From: Clostridiales bacterium
GTDB taxonomy: Bacteria > Bacillota > Clostridia > Christensenellales > Borkfalkiaceae
DNA length: 51,853 nt
Direction of reading: 5' to 3'
NCBI GenBank assembly: GCA_015055965.1
Contig: SVHG01000006.1
Coordinates: 1-51,853, forward strand
In this document: positions 1-6,304 of the stretch, piece by piece
Layout of the letters: each line of letters starts with the position of its first letter
How positions within the stretch are numbered: position 1 is the stretch's first letter
Made by a program: the position numbers and the translations under genes
The notes under the pieces: generated by a model
Seen by the model: the letters and a program-made list of their open reading frames with translations, nothing else
Told to the model about the DNA's origin: nothing
Database searches by the model: none

Positions 1-28
1 TTTTATTCGTTCTTTTCCTTTCTTTCAT
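1..28 (-). CDS. Start of a gene running off the left edge
   Basis: On the minus strand an ATG at 28-26 opens a frame (M K E R K R T N K) that is still open at the window edge. It is preceded by a strong Shine-Dalgarno GGAGGTG about nine bases upstream, which is why I call it a gene start. Only nine residues are visible, all very basic, so no product can be named. The ribosome binding site lies inside the hairpin annotated at 33-74. It is transcribed in the same direction as the genes at 157-1000 but is separated from them by a terminator. Confidence 0.4.
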
Positions 29-32
29 AAAA

Positions 33-74
33 ATATGCACCTCCAAAAATTTGTCTAACTTTTGGGGTGCATAT
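33..74 (-). promoter_or_regulatory. Hairpin enclosing the Shine-Dalgarno of the left-edge gene
   Basis: The arms ATATGCACC-CCAAAA and TTTTGGAGGTGCATAT pair over 15 bp with one bulged base and a loop of about a dozen bases. The GGAGGTG ribosome binding site for the ATG at 28 is completely inside the 3' arm. In the minus-strand transcript this should hide the site from ribosomes, so the structure is a candidate translational switch or protein-binding site. The structure is directly visible; the regulatory role is inferred. Confidence 0.5.
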
Positions 75-75
75 C

Positions 76-108
76 AATATCGCGTGGTTTTTCTTTATAT
101 CAAAAAAG
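76..108 (+). repeat. 33-bp dispersed repeat, copy 1
   Basis: This stretch, beginning AATATCGCGTGG and ending TATATCAAAAAAG, is identical over 33 bp to 22323-22355, and its first part recurs imperfectly at 22016-22038. Both full copies run directly into a terminator hairpin. I know no named element with this sequence. Confidence 0.7.
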
Positions 109-132
109 GAAGGGCTAAAAAACCCTTCCGTT
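107..132 (-). terminator. Terminator of the DUF4926-like gene
   Basis: On the minus strand a GGAAGGG...CCCTTCC hairpin is followed by a run of seven T. It lies about 25 bp downstream of the stop codon of the gene ending at 157. Confidence 0.75.
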
Positions 133-156
133 ACGTATATATTTTGTTTTTAATTT

Positions 157-642
157 TTAAAACTTATCTATAATTTTAAAATCTTCACGCGCAACGCCTA
201 TTTGAGCAATATCTTTACCCGTACCACGCTCCGAAAAAATTATTTCCCAACAGTTATGAATAGCATAAGTGCTAATTACACACCCTCTATCCCCTTTATG
301 CACGCCCTCTATCGCATATTCGGGTTTTTCCACAATTAACTCAACCACGTCATACTCTTTAACGTCACATTCGGTTAAATGAGTGTGTTTTTCCATATTT
401 ACATTCTTAAAATGCTCAGCAAACTCACTTATATCATTATCATCCGCACGCAAAATAAATTTTAAATATTTCTTATTAACCTTTGCATACGCACTTTCAC
501 CAAAATTGTATTTATTGTAAAAGCAAACGGTAAAAATATCAACGTCGATTTTTACAACTATTCCTAGATACCCTTTATGAATACCTTTTTTTGCCAAATC
601 TTCTAATTCTTCTGTTAATTTTACGTTATCGTATAATCTCAT
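157..642 (-). CDS. Protein with two DUF4926-like domains, possible immunity protein
   Basis: 161 aa, no signal peptide or membrane segment. The protein is an internal duplication. Residues 4-63 and about 98-160 each start with D-V-(K/E)-L, contain a G-(I/V)-H-K-G-x-x-G motif followed by a beta-rich stretch, and end in an F-K-(F/I)-I segment. The kGdxGtVv-like core resembles DUF4926, a small beta-barrel family often found as an orphan gene near polymorphic-toxin loci. Function is not established. The neighbour at 722 is a barstar-type inhibitor in the same orientation with a dead RNase fragment behind it, so an immunity role is a reasonable inference. The start has a good ribosome binding site (AGGGGAG) seven bases upstream. 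It could also be an unrelated small-barrel protein. Confidence 0.6.
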   Translation of the reverse strand: MRLYDNVKLTEELEDLAKKGIHKGYLGIVVKIDVDIFTVCFYNKYNFGESAYAKVNKKYLKFILRADDNDISEFAEHFKNVNMEKHTHLTECDVKEYDVVELIVEKPEYAIEGVHKGDRGCVISTYAIHNCWEIIFSERGTGKDIAQIGVAREDFKIIDKF

Positions 643-721
643 ACTATCTCCCCTTTAATCATCTGCTAATGGCGTATTGCAAGTAATAAATCCCAAAGGA
701 AAATTTTTTATCCGAATATTA

Positions 722-1000
722 TTAACTGAAAACAATTTTAAACTTATTAGGATATTCTTTTTCTGCATTTTTAAAACAAGAAATAATTCTATTAATTAAA
801 TTTTTATTGTATTCATTTTCCTGCTTATTAAAGCCAATAAACACTATCTCGCAAGGCGTTTCTATATACCCGGTTAAAACGTCCCAAAGAGCATCTGCAT
901 TACAACCAAAATATTCAGGCAAATTCATTTTCTTTTTTATAAGAAGATAAAATTCCTCCGCCCAATCAAATTCTTCTCTAATAAAAATATATCTTTTCAT
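722..1000 (-). CDS. Barstar-type ribonuclease inhibitor
   Basis: 92 aa, the usual length for barstar (about 90). The diagnostic central helix L-P-E-Y-F-G-C-N-A-D-A-L-W-D-V-L-T (residues about 27-43) matches the family signature LPxYFGxNxDALWD. Barstar helices plug the active site of barnase-like secreted RNases, protecting the cell from its own toxin or one delivered by a neighbour. Acidic residues around D40, expected at the contact face, are present. The start is supported by AAAGGGGGG immediately upstream, between the start and the stop of the RNase remnant 13 bp away. Because that RNase is truncated and lacks catalytic residues, this is probably an orphan immunity gene kept for defence against incoming toxins. 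Confidence 0.9.
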   Translation of the reverse strand: MKRYIFIREEFDWAEEFYLLIKKKMNLPEYFGCNADALWDVLTGYIETPCEIVFIGFNKQENEYNKNLINRIISCFKNAEKEYPNKFKIVFS

Positions 1001-1013
1001 TTTAATCCCCCCT

Positions 1014-1181
1014 TTATTCTATAACTATAAAAGAGTTGTATTGATTTACTGTTTTAAAAATTAATCCATCATTTGAATATATCAATCTTTCTTGCCCCCT
1101 AAAACCAAACTCATAATTAATATCACATATATGACGCTTTTTACGTAATTTATTTTTAAATTCTTGTTTTATGATATTTTT
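1014..1181 (-). pseudogene. Decayed C-terminal fragment of a barnase-type RNase
   Basis: Reading the minus strand upstream of the barstar gene gives 55 to 56 open codons without a start, closed by TAA at 1016-1014 and preceded by an in-frame TAA at 1184-1182. The translation carries D-I-N-Y-x-x-G-F-R-x-x-E-R-L-I-Y-S-N-D-G and ends K-T-V-N-Q-Y-N-S-F-I-V-I-E. This follows the end of barnase (DINYTSGFRNSDRILYSSDW then KTTDHYQTFTKIR) nearly residue for residue. By barnase numbering R83 and R87 are kept, but the general base E73 is I and the catalytic H102 is Q. The N-terminal half is missing. The fragment is therefore a dead toxin remnant. It sits 13 bp from its cognate-type inhibitor, the normal toxin-then-immunity order. 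Confidence 0.8.
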
Positions 1182-1199
1182 TTACAGTTTATGGGGAAA

Positions 1200-1931
1200 T
1201 TACTGCTTTTTCATTTGGCGAAGGAAAAGCAATACTGCTGTGGCAAATAATACAACTAAATAGCCCAATACCCACGTTAAATGGGGTAAAATATCCCCAA
1301 AGTTGCCAAAAATAGCAGCGCGTTCCATTTCTACTGCGTGAACGAAGGGTAAAAGGTAAGCTATTTTTTTAAACACTCCGCCAACAAGCTCAAGATCAAA
1401 CCAGATGCCGGAAAGCCAAGCAGCAAGATTAGTTAAAAGCGCACCGCAAATACCGCCAACCTGCTTATCGTTAAGCACGCTACCAAATAGCAATCCCAGC
1501 GCGATAAAGAGCATAGAAACGGGAATTATAAGAGCTATTGCAAGCAAAATATTAACGGTTAGCTTTAGCCCCAACGCAAGCGCAACGGTATAACAAATTA
1601 CGCTTTGCGCTATTGCAATAGGAATTATTGGTAATGTGTAGCCAAGTATAAAATTAACGGAGCTAAGCGGGGTTGTATAAAGTCTTTGAAGCAGAGCACT
1701 ACCCCTATCCTTAGATATAATAGTTGCCGAAAATAAGCTCATAAAAGAAAGGCCGAATACCGTTATTCCCGGAGTTAATGAATCAATTTCAAATAAGCTT
1801 ACGGGAATACTTGCCTGTATTGCACTTAATAAAAGTATTAAAACCAAGGGGAAGCCTAAGCCGAAAAATAGGTTTAAAGGATCACGAATAATTTCCTTTG
1901 CAGTTCTTCCTGCAAGAGCTAAGGTTTTCAT
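1200..1931 (-). CDS. ABC-2 type transporter permease
   Basis: 243 aa integral membrane protein with about six hydrophobic segments (roughly residues 20-42, 54-70, 95-118, 125-152, 160-180, 215-238). It fits the ABC-2 permease family used by drug, antibiotic and polysaccharide exporters, including the short cytoplasmic loop K-D-R-G-S-A-L-L-Q-R-L-Y-T-T-P after the second segment. Its ATG overlaps the TGA of the ATPase gene by four bases (ATGA), so the two are translationally coupled and form one exporter. The substrate cannot be read from sequence. Regulation is presumably by the TetR protein that begins the operon. Confidence 0.88.
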   Translation of the reverse strand: MKTLALAGRTAKEIIRDPLNLFFGLGFPLVLILLLSAIQASIPVSLFEIDSLTPGITVFGLSFMSLFSATIISKDRGSALLQRLYTTPLSSVNFILGYTLPIIPIAIAQSVICYTVALALGLKLTVNILLAIALIIPVSMLFIALGLLFGSVLNDKQVGGICGALLTNLAAWLSGIWFDLELVGGVFKKIAYLLPFVHAVEMERAAIFGNFGDILPHLTWVLGYLVVLFATAVLLFLRQMKKQ

Positions 1932-2656
1932 TTTGCCACCCCCTTTACTATGCGAACGAAGGCTTGCTCAAAGCTGTTAGTACCCGCTATTTTTTTAATT
2001 TCTTCAGCGGTATTGCATAATAAAAGCTTGCCTTCCTTCATAATTGCAATACGGTCTGAAAGCGCTTCCGCTTCTTCCATATAATGTGTGGTTAAAATTA
2101 CGGTAACCTTGCCCTTTAACGCGCGAATTATATCCCAAAGCTCACTTCTTGCAATAACGTCTAACCCCAAGGTGGGCTCGTCTAAAAAGAGTATTTGTGG
2201 CTCGCTTATAAGCGCCATTGCTATACTTAACCGTCTTTGCCAACCGCCCGAAAGCTTACCGGCCTTTCTGTTTAAAACACTTTCTAGGTTCAACAGCTTA
2301 GTTAAGCGCTTTATTTGTTCCTCTTTTTTGAATTTTTCAATGCCGTACGCACCGCAAATTAGCTCTAAATTTTCTTTAGCGGTTAGCATGGGCACAACGG
2401 CAGTTTCTTGTGGGGAAAGGGCTATTACCTGCTTAACTGCGCTCTTTTGAGTTCTTATGCTGTTACCAAGCAAAAAGGCGTCCCCACCGCTTGGCTCTGT
2501 TAAACAGCAAAGCATTTTAATAGTGGTCGTTTTTCCCGCGCCGTTAACACCTAAAAGAGAAAAAAGCTCCCCCTTTTTTACCGTTAACGAAAGGTTATCT
2601 ACCGCAACCACCTCTTTATAATTTTTGGTTAAATTTTCTATTTTTATTGCATCCAT
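1928..2656 (-). CDS. ABC exporter ATP-binding protein
   Basis: 242 aa nucleotide-binding protein with Walker A G-V-N-G-A-G-K-T-T (residues about 36-44), Q-loop region at about 85, ABC signature L-S-G-G-W-Q-R-R-L, and Walker B I-L-F-L-D-E-P followed by T-L-G-L-D and a switch histidine (T-T-H-Y). The layout is that of DrrA/CcmA-type ATPases that pair with ABC-2 permeases. It powers export through the permease encoded next. The start lies three bases after the TetR stop, so TetR, ATPase and permease are one transcript. Confidence 0.92.
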   Translation of the reverse strand: MDAIKIENLTKNYKEVVAVDNLSLTVKKGELFSLLGVNGAGKTTTIKMLCCLTEPSGGDAFLLGNSIRTQKSAVKQVIALSPQETAVVPMLTAKENLELICGAYGIEKFKKEEQIKRLTKLLNLESVLNRKAGKLSGGWQRRLSIAMALISEPQILFLDEPTLGLDVIARSELWDIIRALKGKVTVILTTHYMEEAEALSDRIAIMKEGKLLLCNTAEEIKKIAGTNSFEQAFVRIVKGVAK

Positions 2657-2659
2657 ATT

Positions 2660-3220
2660 CTAATTCTCCTTAAGGTGCTTTGCGCGCAAGCCTTGGTATA
2701 CGTCTGTTAAAATATTACTAATAAGCTCCCATTCTAAATTTAAAAAAGAGGTTGCAAGCATAGTTGCTATACCGTGAACGCACGTCCAAATTTCTAAGTG
2801 CATACGCTCTGCCGTTTGTTTACTTACGCAATTAGCTTGCATAATCATTTGAACGGACTCGCTAAAATCCTGCGTTTCTATTAATGGCTCGCCACTTCTA
2901 TCACGCATAAAAAGCATTTTAAACAGCTCTTTTTCTTGCTTTGCAAAGCGAATATACGCCATACCAAACGCCTTATATTTGGGGTATTCCTGCTTTTCGC
3001 TTTCCGCCTTTAAAAAGCTTAAATAGACGCCGTGAGCGTAAGCAAGCACCCCCCCTTGAAGCTCTTCCATGCTGGCAAAATTAGAAAATATGGGTTGAGT
3101 TGAGCAGTTAAGCGCCCCTGCAATTGCTCTTGCGTTAACAGCCTCTTCCCCGCCCTTTCTAACAAGCTCTATTGCGGTTTGTAATATATCTTCTTTACTG
3201 ATTTTTACCTTTGGTGGCAT
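2660..3220 (-). CDS. TetR family transcriptional repressor
   Basis: 186 aa. The N-terminal helix-turn-helix lies at residues about 8-55 (K-E-D-I-L-Q-T-A-I-E-L then A-I-A-G-A-L-N-C-S-T-Q-P-I-F-S-N-F). The all-helical C-terminal ligand domain contains an F-x-x-Q-E-K-E-L-F-K-M-L-F stretch typical of TetR proteins. It is the first gene of an operon with an ABC exporter, the usual arrangement for a repressor that senses a toxic compound and derepresses its efflux pump. A consensus promoter with palindromes at the expected start of transcription lies upstream (3288-3334), suggesting autoregulation. The inducer is unknown. Confidence 0.9.
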   Translation of the reverse strand: MPPKVKISKEDILQTAIELVRKGGEEAVNARAIAGALNCSTQPIFSNFASMEELQGGVLAYAHGVYLSFLKAESEKQEYPKYKAFGMAYIRFAKQEKELFKMLFMRDRSGEPLIETQDFSESVQMIMQANCVSKQTAERMHLEIWTCVHGIATMLATSFLNLEWELISNILTDVYQGLRAKHLKEN

Positions 3221-3287
3221 AGCTATCTCCTAAAATATTTAATCAATTATTTGGCCTTATACCTACTTTAAAACAAAATATATCTTT

Positions 3288-3334
3288 TGTTATATAACAC
3301 TTGTTATTTTATCATTTTTACTGCAACTTGTCAA
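3288..3334 (-). promoter_or_regulatory. Promoter and likely TetR operator of the exporter operon
   Basis: On the minus strand TTGACA (3334-3329) and TAAAAT (3311-3306) are 17 bp apart. Two overlapping perfect palindromes, TGTTATATAACA (3288-3299) and ATAACA-CT-TGTTAT (3294-3307), cover the -10 box and the predicted start point. They share the half-site ATAACA. This is the expected position of a repressor operator. Confidence 0.65.
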
Positions 3335-3442
3335 GAGATTTTAATAAAAACATCGTTAAAAGTTGTCATCATTTTAGCACAATACAAAAACAATCGTATA
3401 TAATTGTTTACATTAAAAAATTTATATATTACAGGAGAAAAG

Positions 3443-4369
3443 GTGACTTATAAAAATTGGCTTTACGAATGGCTTGAAAATTACGTAAAACATTCAACAA
3501 AAGCAAGAACGCACGCAAGATACTTAACTATTTGCTCATTACATATCATCCCAAGCGTGGGTGATATTCCTTTGGCAAAGCTTTCTTCCGTTGATTTGCA
3601 AAAATTCATAACCGCCCTGCTAACAAACGGCAACAAAAAAACGGGCAAAGGGCTATCTGCAAACTTTGTTAACACGGTTATTTCCGTTATTCAAAATTCG
3701 CTAAAAACGGCTCACTTAATAGGCTTAACAAAAGAATATGTTGCAAATAAAATAAAACGCCCCAAAACGGTTGAAAAGAAGGTTGAATGCTTCACCATTT
3801 TGGAGCAAAAGAAAATTGAAAATTACGTTTTGAATTGCAAAAAAGATAAATTGTTCGGCGTTATTTTGTGCTTATATACGGGCTTACGCATCGGCGAACT
3901 GCTCGCTCTAACTTGGAAAGATATCGACCTTGAAAAGGGCTTACTTTTCGTTTCAAAAACTTGCCACGATTATAGCGGCAAAGGCATTCATTCGCGCGTT
4001 ATAGATAGCCCCAAAACCGCAAGTTCGCACCGCATTATACCTTTGCCAAAACAAATTGTGCCATACTTAAAAAAGCTTAAAAAGCGTTCTTTAAGCGAAT
4101 ATTTAATTGCAGATGGCAACAAGCCTGTTTTCGTGCGCTCATATCAGCGATCGTTTGAACTACTGCTCAAAAAACTCGACATTGAACATAAGGGTTTTCA
4201 CTCGTTGCGCCACACTTTTGCAACGCGGGCGTTAGAATGCGGTATGGATGTTAAAACACTTTCTGAACTGCTCGGGCATAAAAACGCAACCATTACCCTT
4301 AACCGATACGCCCACTCACTACTTGAACACAAATCCGATATGATGAATCGTTTAGGAAAGTTATTGTAA
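3443..4369 (+). CDS. Tyrosine recombinase (phage/ICE-type integrase)
   Basis: 308 aa from the GTG at 3443, chosen because AGGAGA lies just upstream; an in-frame TTG at 3404 has no such site. The N-terminal half is a SAM-like arm/core-binding domain (residues about 1-110). The C-terminal catalytic domain has the Arg in T-G-L-R-I-G-E-L, a Lys region before H-R-I-I-P-L, H-S-L-R-H-T-F-A-T-R, and L-G-H-K-N followed by T-L-N-R-Y-A-H with the nucleophilic Tyr. All catalytic positions are present, so the enzyme should be active. It catalyses site-specific integration and excision of mobile DNA. The type III restriction-modification locus follows in the same direction, so it may be cargo of the same island; no att sites were identified. 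Confidence 0.92.
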   Translation: MTYKNWLYEWLENYVKHSTKARTHARYLTICSLHIIPSVGDIPLAKLSSVDLQKFITALLTNGNKKTGKGLSANFVNTVISVIQNSLKTAHLIGLTKEYVANKIKRPKTVEKKVECFTILEQKKIENYVLNCKKDKLFGVILCLYTGLRIGELLALTWKDIDLEKGLLFVSKTCHDYSGKGIHSRVIDSPKTASSHRIIPLPKQIVPYLKKLKKRSLSEYLIADGNKPVFVRSYQRSFELLLKKLDIEHKGFHSLRHTFATRALECGMDVKTLSELLGHKNATITLNRYAHSLLEHKSDMMNRLGKLL

Positions 4370-4374
4370 AAGAA

Positions 4375-4411
4375 AAAATGTGCACCAAATAAAGTATTCG
4401 GTGCACATTTT
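4375..4411 (+). terminator. Hairpin terminator after the integrase
   Basis: AAAATGTGCACC pairs perfectly with GGTGCACATTTT around a 13-base loop, starting six bases after the integrase stop codon. The T-tail is short. The stem contains two of the clustered GTGCAC sites. Confidence 0.6.
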
Positions 4412-4567
4412 CTATATTATAGCAGTTTTTATCGAAAAAATCAAGGTATAACGGTATAGCGAACTGTATTTCATTTGTGCTGAAACTAAATATTTTGTGC
4501 ACAAAGCCATTTACGGTGTACGTGGAATACTTTATTCCGTGCACTAACTCTATGGAAAAAGGTGCAC
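4380..4567. repeat. Cluster of five GTGCAC palindromes between integrase and mod
   Basis: GTGCAC occurs at 4380, 4401, 4497, 4539 and 4562, plus a GTGTAC at 4516. Longer shared context exists: TATTCGGTGCAC near 4395 is the reverse complement of GTGCACCGAATA at 4562. The AATAAAGTATTC next to the first pair is also the reverse complement of GAATACTTTATT at 4525. Such a density of one 6-mer in 190 bp is not expected by chance. Candidate roles are integrase/excisionase arm sites or operators for the restriction-modification genes. Confidence 0.55.
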
Positions 4568-4572
4568 CGAAT

Positions 4573-4794
4573 ATGTCAACAAACGTGTCAAAAGAAAAGC
4601 GTGAAAAACTCGTTGAAAAAATAAAAGCAATCAAAACGTATATCGCAACTGCCGAGCAGGACGAAAACACGGCACAATTACTTACATATATTGCTGAAAT
4701 TGAAAAGGATATTAAAGGCAAAAAATACGGCCTTGTTTTTGAAGAGCACCGTGAAAGCATTGACGAAACGCTTGAAACAATCTTCCCGTTTTAG
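4573..4794 (+). CDS. mod: Type III DNA methyltransferase Mod, N-terminal fragment
   Basis: 73 aa from the ATG at 4573 (AAGGTG eight bases upstream; the ATG at 4552 is an alternative). The sequence I-E-K-D-I-K-G-K-K-Y-G-L-V-F-E-E-H-R-E-S-I-D-E-T-L is the conserved N-terminal segment of type III Mod proteins, which normally continues directly into the catalytic domain. Here the frame ends at TAG. The continuation (L-P-V-L-V-E-D-E-S-L-F) is found in the -1 frame starting at about 4782, so one base appears to be missing near 4775-4782. The stop overlaps the GTG of the next frame (TAGTG). Either the gene is broken, or the enzyme is made as two pieces by reinitiation. Confidence 0.75.
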   Translation: MSTNVSKEKREKLVEKIKAIKTYIATAEQDENTAQLLTYIAEIEKDIKGKKYGLVFEEHRESIDETLETIFPF

Positions 4795-6302
4795 TGGAAG
4801 ACGAAAGCCTTTTTATTGATAACGGCGGACAAATGAACTTTCTTATTGAAGGCGACAATTTGGCAAGTCTTAAACTCTTGGAAAAAACACATAAAGGCAA
4901 AATAGATTTAATTTACATAGATCCCCCGTACAATACGGGGAATAAAGATTTTGTTTATGACGACGTTTTTGTGGATACTAATGACACTTTTCGCCATAGT
5001 AAATGGCTGTCATTTATGTCGAGTAGGCTCGAATTGGCTAAAAACTTATTGTCAGATAATGGCGTTATTTTTATAAGCATAGACGATAATGAACAAAGCG
5101 TATTGAAAATGCTATGTGATACGATTTTTGGAGAAAATAATTTCATTACGGCGTTTCATTGGGAAAAAACGCAGCATTTTGGTAGGCAAAAGATAAATTC
5201 ATATTCTAATTGTGAATATGTTTTGACATATGCAAAACGATTGGTGGATACAAAAATCAAGGAATTATTGGTTGAAAAAGTTAATACTGAGCTGACAGAT
5301 GCTCCGCTATACAATGCTTCTAACAATGAAAAGATTTTAACCTTTCCTGCCTATTCAGTCAAATTTAACATTGCTGATAGAACATATACTGAAACGACAT
5401 CAACCGATTACAAATTATTAGCCCCCGTAACAGTTAAAAATGGAAAAAATATAAATGATTTAATATTACAGTTTAAGTCAAGATGGGCACAACCTACTGT
5501 ATTAGAAGAATATGGAAAAGGAACAACTTTTTGGGTAAAAAGCACGAAATTTGCTATAAGAACAATTTACCATCAAGGAAAGTCATCCACTGTTGCTCCA
5601 AAGTCCATAATTTTTACAAATGCTAATAATCCTTTTGTTTCTACAAATAGATTTGGTAGAAAGGTTGGGGTTAACGAAAATGCTTCTATGGAATTAAGTA
5701 GTATTGTTGAAAGTGATATATTTAACTATCCTAAGCCTACGTCTTTAATTGAATATTTACTCTCGCTGTATTATAACGAAAAAGAAGCAACATTTTCAAG
5801 CAACCTTACCATTCTTGACTTTTTTGCTGGTAGCGGAACTACGGGGCACGCCGTTTTGAAGCTTAATGCGGAAGACGGCGGACAACGTAAATTTATCCTT
5901 TGCACCAACAATGAAAATAATATCTGCCGTGAAGTTACGTATGAACGCATAAAGCGTGTAATTGAAAAAGAAGATTATAGTGCAAGCCTTAAATATTTCA
6001 AGGTGGATTTCGTGCCTATTTCGGATAAACTCTATTACGAATACACCGACGAACTTTTGAAACACGTAAAAGAACTTGTGGAACTTGAAAACGCTATCAA
6101 TTTTAACGGCAACGATAAAATTGCAATTATTCTTACCGAAGAAGAACTTGACAATTTTGCAAAAGCTATTCCCGAAACTTGCAAAACGGTATATTTAGGA
6201 CACGACGTTTTGCCAAGTGAAACGCAAGAAAAGATTTTCAAGAAAAACGGTATCACGATAAACGTTATTCCCGATTACTATTATAGGGATTTGGAGGCTT
6301 AA
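4794..6302 (+). CDS. mod: Type III restriction-modification DNA methyltransferase Mod, main part
   Basis: 502 aa beta-class N6-adenine methyltransferase. The catalytic motif D-P-P-Y (residues 43-46) comes before the AdoMet-binding F-A-G-S-G-T-T-G (about 343-350), the order seen in Mod subunits. L-F-I-D-N-G-G-Q-M-N-F-L-I-E-G-D-N-L and L-L-E-K-T-H-K-G-K-I-D-L-I-Y-I are family hallmarks. Residues about 120-330 between the two motifs are the target recognition domain and are visibly richer in A+T than the flanks, as expected if this domain was exchanged. The Mod dimer methylates one strand of an asymmetric site and guides Res. GTG is the first possible start; the true N terminus is the fragment encoded just upstream in another frame. 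res follows after two bases. Confidence 0.93.
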   Translation: MEDESLFIDNGGQMNFLIEGDNLASLKLLEKTHKGKIDLIYIDPPYNTGNKDFVYDDVFVDTNDTFRHSKWLSFMSSRLELAKNLLSDNGVIFISIDDNEQSVLKMLCDTIFGENNFITAFHWEKTQHFGRQKINSYSNCEYVLTYAKRLVDTKIKELLVEKVNTELTDAPLYNASNNEKILTFPAYSVKFNIADRTYTETTSTDYKLLAPVTVKNGKNINDLILQFKSRWAQPTVLEEYGKGTTFWVKSTKFAIRTIYHQGKSSTVAPKSIIFTNANNPFVSTNRFGRKVGVNENASMELSSIVESDIFNYPKPTSLIEYLLSLYYNEKEATFSSNLTILDFFAGSGTTGHAVLKLNAEDGGQRKFILCTNNENNICREVTYERIKRVIEKEDYSASLKYFKVDFVPISDKLYYEYTDELLKHVKELVELENAINFNGNDKIAIILTEEELDNFAKAIPETCKTVYLGHDVLPSETQEKIFKKNGITINVIPDYYYRDLEA

Positions 6303-6304
6303 CA

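Noticed and set aside
4299-4760. 153-codon minus-strand frame across the integrase-mod junction
   Set aside because: Overlaps the integrase end, the terminator hairpin and the Mod N-terminal segment, which has clear family similarity on the plus strand.
4785-4796. Programmed ribosomal frameshift in mod
   Set aside because: The bases at the junction (CCC GTT TTA against CCG TTT TAG) do not form a recognised slippery heptamer; an indel or reinitiation explains the split better.
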